Notes under the pieces: model-generated
Database searches by the model: none
What the model saw: the letters and a program-made list of their open reading frames with translations, nothing else
Told to the model about the DNA's origin: nothing
Source of the DNA: CAXBBB01 sp963841855
Lineage (GTDB): Bacteria > Bacteroidota > Rhodothermia > Rhodothermales > BA12
Assembly (NCBI GenBank): GCA_963841855.1
Contig: CAWJEJ010000005.1
Location: forward strand, 248,001-312,000
Length of the DNA: 64,000 nucleotides
Direction of reading: 5' to 3'
Translations under genes and position numbers: made by a program
In this document: positions 1 to 8,558 of the stretch, in pieces
How the letters are laid out: the number at the start of each line of letters is the position of its first letter
How positions within the stretch are numbered: position 1 is the first letter of the stretch

Positions 1-2
1 CC

Positions 3-641
3 GACGCGGTGGGACAGATGGCGCGCGCCTGCCGCCGCGTCGGTGGCCGGATGGTGCAGGTGTCGACCGATTTCGTGTTCGATGGCGAGGATCCGCTCTA
101 CTCGGAAGGCGACATTCCCCGGGCGGTCAACTTCTACGCGAAGAGCAAGATCGCCGGTGAAAACGCCGTCCGCGATGCGGGTATCGACGCGTGGGCGGTT
201 GCCCGTCCCGCCGTCGTCTTTGCGCCGCGCACGCCCAGCGGTCGGGGCAACATAGTCCTGTGGGTACGCGAGGAGTTGATGGCCGGTCGGACGATCCGGA
301 TGTTTACGGACCAGTGGCGCACGCCCACCTACGCGCTCGACTTCGCCGAAGGACTGGAGCGCTTGGTGCGGTTCGGAAAAACCGGCGTCTACAACATGAC
401 CGGGCGCGAATACGTGTCAGTCAATCAGTTCGCTCACCTCATCGCCGACGCGTTCGACCTGGACAGCAGCCTGATCCAAGAGTCGACGGCCGCCGACTTC
501 CAGCAGACGGCCAAGCGTCCGCCGCGCACCGGGCTGATCATTCTCAAGGCAGAGAGCGAGATTGGCTTCCGGCCTCGCCCACTCGTCGAAGCGCTCGCCC
601 ACCTGAGAAGCTTGATAGAAGCCGACCCATCGCTGGCTTGA
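3..641 (+). CDS. rfbD: RmlD-like dTDP-4-dehydrorhamnose reductase (partial, 5' end outside window)
   Basis: This is the C-terminal part of an extended short-chain dehydrogenase of the RmlD family, which reduces dTDP-4-keto-L-rhamnose to dTDP-L-rhamnose for surface polysaccharide synthesis. The reading frame is open to the window edge, so the Rossmann glycine motif is missing. What is visible matches RmlD: the strand-turn STDFVFDG, the catalytic Tyr-x3-Lys (YAKSK) with a glutamate soon after, and a substrate-domain stretch RTPTYALDFAEGL. About 210 of the usual 290 residues are present. A GTG at 9 opens the same frame but lies inside the conserved fold and is not the start. Family assignment is good; the exact sugar substrate is inferred. 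Confidence 0.8.
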   Translation, partial: DAVGQMARACRRVGGRMVQVSTDFVFDGEDPLYSEGDIPRAVNFYAKSKIAGENAVRDAGIDAWAVARPAVVFAPRTPSGRGNIVLWVREELMAGRTIRMFTDQWRTPTYALDFAEGLERLVRFGKTGVYNMTGREYVSVNQFAHLIADAFDLDSSLIQESTAADFQQTAKRPPRTGLIILKAESEIGFRPRPLVEALAHLRSLIEADPSLA

Positions 642-871
642 CCCCGTGGCTGGCGCGTTACCGTCCGACCTCTTCTCCTTCCGCCGCCCCTGCTCTAGGA
701 GTGTTCAAACCTGCCACCACACCACGGCTTCCGTTCCGAGCCTTGCGCCGCTAGACCTCGCCGAGTAAGTCTCCGAGCGCCCAAGGATGGATCCTGTGAG
801 AACTGGTCTCGCTGTTCCGCTCGCTGCAAGGGCCGACTCGTTTCCGCACACCGCTCACAACTCACCTACTC

Positions 872-2773
872 ATGCCCGCCGTTCTCGTCGAATCCCTCTC
901 CAAGTCGTACGGCATCAAGCCGCTGCTCGACGCCGTCTCGTTCAGTCTGGAAGACCAGGCGCGAATGGGCGTGATCGGCGCCAACGGGAGCGGCAAAACG
1001 ACGCTGCTGCGCATGATCGCGGGGACCGAGAAGCCGGACGCTGGGCGCATCATCGTGCCGTCGGGTACGCGCGTCGGTTACCTGTCGCAGGCGCCGACGT
1101 TCGCAGCCGGTCAGACGGTTCTCGACGCCGTGTTCTCGGGCGACGGAGCGGCGATGAAGGTGGTGCGGCAGTACGAGGAGACGCTTCACGCGCTCGAAGC
1201 GTCGGGCGGCATGGACATGGACGCCGCCGAACGGCTCGCGACGCTGTCGGGACGCATGGACGCCGCCCAGGCGTGGAGTTTGGAAGCGCGCGCGCACGCC
1301 GTCTTGGACAAACTCGGCATTACCGACACGACGGCTCCAGTCGCGACGCTTTCGGGCGGGCAGCAGAAACGCGTCGCCCTGGCCCAAGCCCTCGTCGAAG
1401 AACCCGAACTGCTCATCCTCGACGAGCCGACGAACCACCTCGATACCGAGACCGTCGACTGGCTCGAAGGCTATCTGAGCAGCTACTCGGGCGCCCTTCT
1501 CCTGGTCACGCACGACCGCTACTTTCTGGACCGCGTCACCAACCGGATGCTCGAAGTCGCAGGCGGAAACGTGCAGCGGTTCGAAGGCAACTACTCGCGC
1601 TTCCTGGAAGTCAAGGCCGAGCAAGCCATCGTTCAAGAGTCCGAGCAGGCTAAGCTCGACAACATGGCGCGGCGCGAACTCGCCTGGCTCCGCAAGGGCG
1701 CCAAAGCGCGGACGACCAAGCAGAAGGCCCGCATCGACCGCGCCCACGCGCTGATCGACCGAGACAAGCCCGAAGAAGAACTGACGGCCGAGATCTCCGC
1801 CGTTTCGAGCCGGTTGGGCAAGAAGGTCGTCGAGCTGCGCGGCGTATCCAAGGCCTATGGCGATCGCACGCTGATCGACGACTTCACCTACCTGTTCACC
1901 CGGACCGACCGCGTCGGCATCATCGGACCCAACGGCGCGGGCAAGTCGACGCTGCTCGAACTGATCGCGGGGCGCCTGCAGCCCGACAGCGGAACGGTCG
2001 AGACTGGCCCGACGGTCACGATCGGCTACTACGATCAGACGAGCCGCGCGCTCAATGACGAGCAGCGGCTGATCGACTACATCGAAGAGATCGCCGAAAA
2101 CGTCGTCACCTCGGACGGGTCGGTCATCTCGGCGAGCAAGATGCTCGAACGCTTTCTGTTTCCGCCCAAGCAGCAGTACACGCCCGTCGGCTTGCTCTCG
2201 GGCGGCGAGCGGCGCAGGCTCTACCTGGCGCGCATCCTGATGGGCGCGCCCAATGTGCTGCTGCTCGACGAACCGACCAACGACCTCGACATCCCGACGC
2301 TCGTCGCGCTCGAAGACTACCTCGACACGTTTCCGGGCTGCGTCGTTTCGGTCTCGCACGACCGCTATTTCCTCGACCGCGTGACCGATCACCTGTTTCG
2401 GTTCGAGCCCGACGGTCATCTGCGCGAGATTCCGGGCAACTATTCGGCGTGGCTCGAAATCAAAGCCGACGAGGACGCCGCAGCCGCGCGCGCATCTGCC
2501 GACGCCAAGAAGGCCGCCGCCTCGCAGCCGCCCAAAGCGGCGGCGCCCGCGCCCCAGGCTGCCGGGCTGAGCTTCAACGAGAAGCGCGAACTGGAGCAGA
2601 TCGAAGAGCGCATTGAGCAGGCCGAAGTGCGCAAGCCCGAGATCGAAGCTCAGATGGTCGAAGCCGCGACGGATTACGAGCGAACGGCCGAACTGTCCGC
2701 CGACATGGAGAAGCTGCTGGCCCAACTCGACACCGACATGGAGCGCTGGGCCCTCTTGGCTGAGCGTGCGTGA
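872..2773 (+). CDS. uup: ABC-F family ATPase, Uup-like
   Basis: A soluble twin-ATPase ABC-F protein without membrane segments; family members act on ribosomes or, for Uup, in ribosome and DNA-related quality control. Two complete nucleotide-binding domains are visible: Walker A GANGSGKT (about residues 36-43), signature LSGGQQKR (about 160) and Walker B LLILDEPTNHLD; then GPNGAGKST (about 352), LSGGERRR (about 443) and VLLLDEPTNDLD. The C-terminus is an Ala-rich linker followed by a charged coiled coil (about 570-633), the Uup C-terminal domain, which separates it from EttA. Length 633 matches Uup. The ATG lacks an obvious Shine-Dalgarno sequence. The 230 bases upstream show nothing recognisable. 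Confidence 0.9.
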   Translation: MPAVLVESLSKSYGIKPLLDAVSFSLEDQARMGVIGANGSGKTTLLRMIAGTEKPDAGRIIVPSGTRVGYLSQAPTFAAGQTVLDAVFSGDGAAMKVVRQYEETLHALEASGGMDMDAAERLATLSGRMDAAQAWSLEARAHAVLDKLGITDTTAPVATLSGGQQKRVALAQALVEEPELLILDEPTNHLDTETVDWLEGYLSSYSGALLLVTHDRYFLDRVTNRMLEVAGGNVQRFEGNYSRFLEVKAEQAIVQESEQAKLDNMARRELAWLRKGAKARTTKQKARIDRAHALIDRDKPEEELTAEISAVSSRLGKKVVELRGVSKAYGDRTLIDDFTYLFTRTDRVGIIGPNGAGKSTLLELIAGRLQPDSGTVETGPTVTIGYYDQTSRALNDEQRLIDYIEEIAENVVTSDGSVISASKMLERFLFPPKQQYTPVGLLSGGERRRLYLARILMGAPNVLLLDEPTNDLDIPTLVALEDYLDTFPGCVVSVSHDRYFLDRVTDHLFRFEPDGHLREIPGNYSAWLEIKADEDAAAARASADAKKAAASQPPKAAAPAPQAAGLSFNEKRELEQIEERIEQAEVRKPEIEAQMVEAATDYERTAELSADMEKLLAQLDTDMERWALLAERA

Positions 2774-2818
2774 TCTGGGCGGGGTGCGGACGATCGGACG
2801 GGGCGAGGTAGACGGAAA

Positions 2819-2851
2819 AAAGCTGCCAGGCTTTGAAAACCTGACAGCTTT
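2819..2851. repeat. Intergenic hairpin A, probable bidirectional terminator
   Basis: Twelve-base arms AAAGCTGCCAGG (2819-2830) and CCTGACAGCTTT (2840-2851) pair with one mismatch around the loop CTTTGAAAA. It lies between the convergent uup and DUF2911 genes, and the A/T ends would serve a terminator in either direction. Its right arm is the same as the right arm of the hairpin at 59657-59689, so it is also a member of a dispersed family. Confidence 0.75.
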
Positions 2852-2884
2852 GGCGCCCGCAGAAGGGCTGGTTCCGGAGATCAG

Positions 2885-2914
2885 ACATGACAGGTCTTCA
2901 ACGACGTGTCATGT
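2885..2914. repeat. Intergenic hairpin B
   Basis: Eight-base perfect arms ACATGACA (2885-2892) and TGTCATGT (2907-2914) followed by TT, only 34 bases after hairpin A and 16 bases before the end of the DUF2911 gene. It probably terminates the minus-strand gene or is a second, diverged copy of the same palindrome family. Confidence 0.6.
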
Positions 2915-2929
2915 TTGGAGCAACTCCAG

Positions 2930-3790
2930 TCACTTGGAGGCTTCCATCCACTGCGTGCGCATCGCCTCCATACGCGAGACGTTGCGCGCGTCGACTTCCA
3001 TCGCGGGAGCGGCAGCGATGGCAGCGTCGGCGGCGGCGATCGCCCCGGAATAGTCGCCGTATCCTGCCAGAATCGACGCGTGGGCGCGGTGCGTGTAGAA
3101 GTTGGCGTCCATTGCGACGGCCTTCTCGATCCACTCCATCGTGATCTCGCGGTCGACACCGTTTTGGGCGCCGAGCGTCGCATAGGTCGTCGCCGACTGC
3201 CACGTGTCGGCGGCGTTGCCCATGCCGACGAGTACGCCGCCAAAGTCGGCCGTCACGTCGATGCCCAGACGCGTCATGCCCCATTCCAGGTAAATCGTCG
3301 CTCCGTCGTTGGTGGCGTGGTCGATGCGAAACCGCATCTGCTCGGTCATCTGGGCCGACGTTTCGGGCGCCAGCGTAATGCGAGCGGCGTCCATCTCGGC
3401 GTCGTATCCGAACGCGCCCCACTGGTTGGCCTCGCGGTTGAAGTAGACCGTCCACTGATCGGCATCGGGCATCACGAACAGGGCGTACGTTCCGGCGGCG
3501 AGGGGCTGACCCTCGACCATCACGTCGGTCGAGAAGGTGACGGTCGTGGCTTCGTTGGCGCCTGCGCGCCACACTTCGCCGTAGGGAGCGAGTTCGCTCT
3601 CACTAGCGAACAGCGAGCGGTCCTTGGTCGCCGGGCGGCCGTAGGTGATGTCGATGTCGGTGAAGCCGAACGTCTGGCCGACGCGCGCATTGGGCGATGG
3701 GCGCGGTGCGTCGCTGACGCGCGTTTGGGCCTGAGCCGAGGGCGAAAGCGCAAGGCCGAGAGCGGCGACGAGTAGGAGCGAGCGGAGCAT
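2930..3790 (-). CDS. DUF2911 domain-containing secreted protein
   Basis: A 286-residue exported protein. A signal peptide is clear (MLRSLLLVAALGLALSPSAQAQ), so it acts outside the cytoplasm. Residues about 25-185 match DUF2911, a beta-rich family common in Bacteroidota (conserved stretches YGRPATKDR, EVWRAGANEATT, GTYALFVMPD, WGAFGYD). The C-terminal 90 residues are helical with TPR-like spacing (YGDYSGAIAAADAAIAAAP). The molecular function is unknown. The gene stands alone, divergent from pruA and convergent with uup. The ATG at 3790 is fixed by the signal peptide. Confidence 0.85.
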   Translation of the reverse strand: MLRSLLLVAALGLALSPSAQAQTRVSDAPRPSPNARVGQTFGFTDIDITYGRPATKDRSLFASESELAPYGEVWRAGANEATTVTFSTDVMVEGQPLAAGTYALFVMPDADQWTVYFNREANQWGAFGYDAEMDAARITLAPETSAQMTEQMRFRIDHATNDGATIYLEWGMTRLGIDVTADFGGVLVGMGNAADTWQSATTYATLGAQNGVDREITMEWIEKAVAMDANFYTHRAHASILAGYGDYSGAIAAADAAIAAAPAMEVDARNVSRMEAMRTQWMEASK

Positions 3791-3913
3791 GAAGCGTGTG
3801 GTAGTGGGAAGTGAGTGAAAGATAGCAGAGCGGGTGGACGGACGCAGTCTTCAACCGTCTCGTTTCCCCAGCCGACTATCTTACTGCACGACAAACAAGC
3901 GCTTCCGATCCCT

Positions 3914-5557
3914 ATGCCCAACGCCTATTTCGCCCCGCCACCGCCCGTCAACGAGCCCGTCCGCAACTACGCGCCCGGATCGTCCGAGCGGTCGAGTCTA
4001 CGCGCCCGACTGATCGAGATGCGCGAGCAGCACGTCACCATTCCGGCGATCATCGGCGGAGAGCGCGTGCTGACCGGTCGGACGGTCGACGTAGTCGCCC
4101 CGCACGAACACAGCCGCGTCCTGGCGACGGCGCACTTGTGTGGCAAAGACGAGGTCGCGCGCGCCATCACAGCCGCGCGCGCCGCTGCCGACGACTGGCG
4201 TAGGATGGACTGGGCCGATCGCGCCGCCATCTTCCTCAAAGCTGCCGATCTGCTGGCCGGTCCGATGCGCGACACGCTCAACGCGGCGACGATGCTGGGC
4301 CAAAGCAAAAACGTCTACCAGGCCGAAATCGACGCCGCCTGCGAGCTGATCGACTTCCTTCGTTTCAATGTGCGGTTCGCGAGCGAGCTGTACGATCAGC
4401 AGCCCGTCTCGTCGCCGGGCATCTGGAACCGGACCGACTATAGGCCGCTCGAAGGGTTTGTGCTGGCCGTGACGCCGTTCAACTTTACGGCGATCCAGGC
4501 CAACCTGCCCGCCGCCCCGGCGATGATGGGCAACGTTGTGCTGTGGAAGCCGTCGAACACCTCCCTGCTTTCGGCTCATTACCTCATGGAATTGTTCGAG
4601 GCCGCCGGGCTGCCGCCGGGCGTCATCAACCTGCTGCCGGGCGACGGGGCCGACGTGGGCGAACCCGCGCTCGACAGCCAGCACTTGGCCGGGCTCCACT
4701 TCACCGGCTCGACGGGCACGTTCCAGCACTTGTGGCAGACGATCGGCCGCAACATCGCCAGCTACCGGACCTATCCGCGCATCGTCGGCGAGACGGGCGG
4801 CAAAGACTTTATCCTCGCCCACCCCTCGGCCGATGCCCAGACCGTCGCGACGGCCATCGTCAGGGGCTCGTTCGAGTATCAGGGACAGAAGTGCTCGGCC
4901 GCGTCGCGCGTCTACGTCCCGCGTTCGCTCTGGACCGACATCGAAGCGTCGATCGGCGAGCAGTTGGGGCGCATTACCGTCGGTCCGGTCGAAGAGATGG
5001 GGCACTTCGTCAACGCCGTGATCGACAAGAAGTCGTTCGACAATATCGCGAGCTACATCGACTACGCTAGGCAGTCATCGGACGCCCGCATCGCATTCGG
5101 CGGAAGCTACTCGGACGAGGTGGGTTACTTCGTCGACCCAACCGTCATCGTGACCGAGAACCCGCAGTTCAAGTCGATGCGCGAGGAGATCTTCGGCCCC
5201 GTCGTGACGATCTACGTCTACGAGGGCGATCAGTGGGAAGAGACGATGACGCTGGTCGACGAGACCTCGCCGTACGCTCTGACCGGCGCCGTTTTCGCTC
5301 AGCAACGCGGCGTTCTGGCTCAGGCGAGCGAGCGACTGGTCCACGCGGCGGGCAACTTCTACCTCAACGACAAGCCAACCGGCGCCGTCGTTGGGCAGCA
5401 GCCGTTTGGCGGCGGGCGCGCGTCGGGCACCAACGACAAAGCCGGTTCGCTGCTCAACCTGACGCGGTGGACGAGCCCGCGCTCGATCAAGGAAAACTTC
5501 GCTCCGCCGACCGACTTCGTCTACCCGTTCCTGGCTCCGGACGAGGGTGCCATCTGA
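3914..5557 (+). CDS. pruA: L-glutamate gamma-semialdehyde dehydrogenase (1-pyrroline-5-carboxylate dehydrogenase)
   Basis: Oxidises glutamate semialdehyde to glutamate with NAD, the second step of proline breakdown. The 547-residue product has the length of the stand-alone PruA group. An N-terminal PxNEPVxxYxPGS stretch is typical of this group and sets the start at 3914; an in-frame ATG at 3815 would add 33 unrelated residues. Aldehyde dehydrogenase landmarks: VTPFNFTAIQANLPA, general-base Glu293 in GETGGKD, catalytic Cys327 in YQGQKCSAASR, and FGPVVTIYVY near the end. Proline dehydrogenase is not in the window. The 3' end overlaps the next gene by 11 bases. Confidence 0.93.
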   Translation: MPNAYFAPPPPVNEPVRNYAPGSSERSSLRARLIEMREQHVTIPAIIGGERVLTGRTVDVVAPHEHSRVLATAHLCGKDEVARAITAARAAADDWRRMDWADRAAIFLKAADLLAGPMRDTLNAATMLGQSKNVYQAEIDAACELIDFLRFNVRFASELYDQQPVSSPGIWNRTDYRPLEGFVLAVTPFNFTAIQANLPAAPAMMGNVVLWKPSNTSLLSAHYLMELFEAAGLPPGVINLLPGDGADVGEPALDSQHLAGLHFTGSTGTFQHLWQTIGRNIASYRTYPRIVGETGGKDFILAHPSADAQTVATAIVRGSFEYQGQKCSAASRVYVPRSLWTDIEASIGEQLGRITVGPVEEMGHFVNAVIDKKSFDNIASYIDYARQSSDARIAFGGSYSDEVGYFVDPTVIVTENPQFKSMREEIFGPVVTIYVYEGDQWEETMTLVDETSPYALTGAVFAQQRGVLAQASERLVHAAGNFYLNDKPTGAVVGQQPFGGGRASGTNDKAGSLLNLTRWTSPRSIKENFAPPTDFVYPFLAPDEGAI

Positions 5558-6041
5558 CATCGTCCCCGCTGCTCTCCCGGACGCTCAGCCGTCGCGCTAC
5601 CAGCCGCGCTTCGAGAGCCGTAAGCACCCGGGCGCGCTCAGCCCGATCATGCTGCTCACGCGCGAAGCCGCTGGGCCGCTGGCGGTTATGTTGCTTCCGC
5701 TGATGGTTGCGGGCATGACGCAGTCGCTGCAAGGCGGCACCATCCCCGCCCTGCTCTGGATACTGGCGGCAGGAGCGGCCGGTCTCTCTCCTATCGTTTC
5801 TCTGATGCGGTTGCAGACGCGCGTGGCCGAGATCGTCGTGTCGTCTCCCCTAGTGGGCGTACGATCTGCGTGGCAGGTGGCGCACGAGACCCCGATGCCG
5901 TTCTCGTCGATCGGCAATCTTCGAACGGACACTCAGGGACTGTACTTCTCGTGGAGCCAGCAGGCCCTCGAACTCGACGCCCACGACTGGCGCGATCCGC
6001 TGGCGCTGCGCGACGCGCTCGCCGATGCGCAGCGTTCGTGA
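5547..6041 (+). CDS. Small membrane protein of unknown function
   Basis: A 164-residue product starting at a GTG that overlaps the end of pruA by 11 bases, suggesting translational coupling. Two hydrophobic segments lie close together (about residues 43-60 and 66-85), followed by a soluble 80-residue C-terminal part with short beta-prone stretches (GLYFSWSQQALELDAHDW) resembling membrane-anchored PH-like domains. I do not recognise the family. It is convergent with the HD phosphodiesterase gene, with only 39 bases between them. Confidence 0.6.
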   Translation: MPSDIVPAALPDAQPSRYQPRFESRKHPGALSPIMLLTREAAGPLAVMLLPLMVAGMTQSLQGGTIPALLWILAAGAAGLSPIVSLMRLQTRVAEIVVSSPLVGVRSAWQVAHETPMPFSSIGNLRTDTQGLYFSWSQQALELDAHDWRDPLALRDALADAQRS

Positions 6042-6080
6042 TCTGGCGTCCTACGCATCGGTCGTGGCCCGAAGCATTAT

Positions 6081-8558
6081 CTACTGCTGGGTAGGATCAC
6101 GCGGAGGTTTGCGCTCCAGGATCGGGGCCGCCGCATCGTCGGCGCGGGCATTGGCGCGCCGCGAGGGGTCGCCGACGACGCCGTCTCCGTCTTCGTCGAG
6201 ATCCGCATCGGTCGTTGCGATGGCGGCCGAAATGCCGTCGTGTGGATTGCGGCTGTCGGGCGGCGGCGCGGCCGACTCATCCTCTGTCTTTTCCTCGTCT
6301 GGATAGGCGACGCGCCCGTGGTTGATGGCGAGCAGGCTCGTGAGCAGTGTTTCGCGGATCGTCTTGAGGTCTCGGAACGTCAGGTTGCAATCGTCGAGTT
6401 GGCCGTCGCGCACTCGGTCGCCGACGAGTTTGTCGATCAGCTTGGTCAGCGTCTTCTCGTTGACCTCGTTGAGACTGCGGCTGGCTGCCTCGGTCGAGTC
6501 CGACAGCATGAGGATGGCCTCCTCGCGCGATCTGGGCCGCGGTCCGGGATAGCGGTACAATCCTTCGTCGACCGGCAGATCGGTGTCTTCGCGCATCGCG
6601 CACGCCTGGCGGTAGAAATACTCGATGCGCGTCGTGCCGTGGTGAGAGGCGACGAAGCGCAGGACGGCCGCCGGAAGCCGAGCCGTCCGCCCTATCTCGA
6701 GTCCGTCGGGAACGTGCTTGACGATGATGCGCGCGCTCTGAGCCGGGCCTACGTCGTCGTGCGGGTTGTGCCCGTCGCGCTGGTTCTCGATGAAGTAGGT
6801 CGGCGCGCGCATCTTGCCCAGGTCGTGGTAGAGAGCGCCGACTCGGGTGAGTAGCGTGTTCGCGCCGATGGCGTCGGCGCAGGTCTCGGCCAGGTTGGCG
6901 ACCTGCATGACGTGGTTGAACGTGCCGGGCGCCGTCTGGCTCAGCTCGCGCAGAACCGGCCGGTTGGTGTCCGACAGTTCGAGTAGCGTCAGGTCGGTCG
7001 TGATGCCGAACGCGCGCTCACACAGCCAGAGCAAAGGATACGTGAAGAGCAGCAGCGCGCCGTTGACGGCGACGAACACCAGGTCGGTGCCCAGGCTGCT
7101 CAGGTCGGCGCTCAGCGCGGCCCGGGCGGCGAGAAGAGCGACAGCGTAGGCGAGAATGAGCAGCCCGGCCGTGAGGAAAATCTGCCCTCGGTTGCGGATG
7201 TCGCGCACGCTGAAGACGGCCAATGTGCAGGCGATCAGCGTCGCGAACGTGAACTCCAGATCGTCGCTGAGCATGTGGCCGCCGAGCAGGGCCAGCGAGA
7301 TCGTGGCGAAGATGCCGACACGCGAGTCGAACAGAATCGTCAGAAGAACCGACGCCAGCGCGACCGGAACGGCGTAGGTGTCGGCGAAGGTAAGGCGCGT
7401 AGACAGGCCATAGAGCGCGATCGTGGTGCCGACGATGAGCGATACCAACACGAACTGTCGCAGGTTGTCGAAGATGGCTCGGCGCAGCAGGTAGAGGTAA
7501 AGGAAGAAGAGAAACAGCACGGCGATGGCTGTCAATGCCTGACCCGCGATCGTCTGCCACACCAGCCCGGCGCCGCCCAGATTGGCTCGTGCTCTGGCCA
7601 GCGACTCGAGTTTGCGCGCTACGTCGGCTGTTACGATCTGGCCGCGCACCACGATCACGTCGCCGTCTTCGACGCTGCCCAGCGTCGGCTGCACGCTCTG
7701 CTCGGCGACCTGCCACTGGTTGAACGTCTCGGCGCGCATGAATTCGAGCGTCGGCGTGAAGATGCGCCGGAAGAACGCCGTCGCGATCGACGCCAGTTCG
7801 GGATCCGATGCGTAGCGCAGTTCGAGGCGGCTTCCGGCAAGCTCCCAAGCTTCGTCCAGCCCATACAGATTGTCGACGCGCTGCGGACGGTCCTGCCCGC
7901 GCTGCCCGTCGCGGATGTATATGATGTCGGTCTTTAGACTGTCCAGCGGCACGTTGACGACGCCGAACGTGCTCAGAAGGCGCGATTCGTTGTAGGCCGA
8001 TCCGACCAGTTCTCCTACGAACGACAACGACGCATCGTCGTCTGCGGCTTCCATGAGCAGATCCCACTGCCGCCCCGATAGGCCTAGCTGGGTGCGCGCC
8101 CTGGACCGCTCGAAGGCTGCCGAGTCCCTGCGCGCGCCCTGCCGGTCCGAGCGCTCGGTCGCCATGCGGTAGCCTCTGTAACTCGAGAAGACGGTCATGA
8201 GCTGATTGGTGAGCGTATCGCGCGCCTGCTCTATGGACTCCAGTGCCTCTTCGCGCGGGCGAAAGAGTTGCGGCCGCGTGTTACGGGCTTCGCGCCGCTC
8301 GGCCGCGAGCGCTTCGGGCGACTTGAAGATCGCGTAGTCAAACGGCGCCGTCAGCGTCTCGTCGGTCCACCGCTCGCCCAGGTTGGCTTCGTACGTCCAC
8401 GACTGCTCGCGGGGAAACGCCAGAACGGTCAGCGCGACCAGCAAAAAAAAGATGCCGACGCGAGCCAGTAGAAACCGCCGGCCCGCGTCGGGACGGTCTT
8501 CGTCCAGCGGAGCCGCCGGATCGCGGCTCAGTCCGAACCGGTCGAGAAACGTCTTCAT
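6081..8558 (-). CDS. pgpH: 7TM-HD (HDIG) phosphodiesterase, PgpH/YqfF-like
   Basis: An 825-residue inner-membrane protein with the PgpH layout: one N-terminal membrane segment (about 29-46), a roughly 270-residue extracytoplasmic domain, a run of seven membrane segments, then a cytoplasmic HD domain. Metal-binding residues are visible: HVMQVA, His578-Asp579 in YHDLGK, HNPHDD, and ASHHGTT. Characterised PgpH proteins hydrolyse cyclic di-AMP to pApA; the nucleotide is inferred here. The C-terminus is a disordered acidic tail. The start ATG overlaps the symporter stop (ATGA) and is preceded by GGAGGT six bases upstream, one of the few strong Shine-Dalgarno motifs in this window. Confidence 0.88.
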   Translation of the reverse strand: MKTFLDRFGLSRDPAAPLDEDRPDAGRRFLLARVGIFFLLVALTVLAFPREQSWTYEANLGERWTDETLTAPFDYAIFKSPEALAAERREARNTRPQLFRPREEALESIEQARDTLTNQLMTVFSSYRGYRMATERSDRQGARRDSAAFERSRARTQLGLSGRQWDLLMEAADDDASLSFVGELVGSAYNESRLLSTFGVVNVPLDSLKTDIIYIRDGQRGQDRPQRVDNLYGLDEAWELAGSRLELRYASDPELASIATAFFRRIFTPTLEFMRAETFNQWQVAEQSVQPTLGSVEDGDVIVVRGQIVTADVARKLESLARARANLGGAGLVWQTIAGQALTAIAVLFLFFLYLYLLRRAIFDNLRQFVLVSLIVGTTIALYGLSTRLTFADTYAVPVALASVLLTILFDSRVGIFATISLALLGGHMLSDDLEFTFATLIACTLAVFSVRDIRNRGQIFLTAGLLILAYAVALLAARAALSADLSSLGTDLVFVAVNGALLLFTYPLLWLCERAFGITTDLTLLELSDTNRPVLRELSQTAPGTFNHVMQVANLAETCADAIGANTLLTRVGALYHDLGKMRAPTYFIENQRDGHNPHDDVGPAQSARIIVKHVPDGLEIGRTARLPAAVLRFVASHHGTTRIEYFYRQACAMREDTDLPVDEGLYRYPGPRPRSREEAILMLSDSTEAASRSLNEVNEKTLTKLIDKLVGDRVRDGQLDDCNLTFRDLKTIRETLLTSLLAINHGRVAYPDEEKTEDESAAPPPDSRNPHDGISAAIATTDADLDEDGDGVVGDPSRRANARADDAAAPILERKPPRDPTQQ

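Noticed and set aside
866..2725. A 619-codon open frame on the minus strand opposite uup
   Set aside because: It is the antisense shadow of a clearly coding ABC-F gene in GC-rich DNA; its translation shows no domain.
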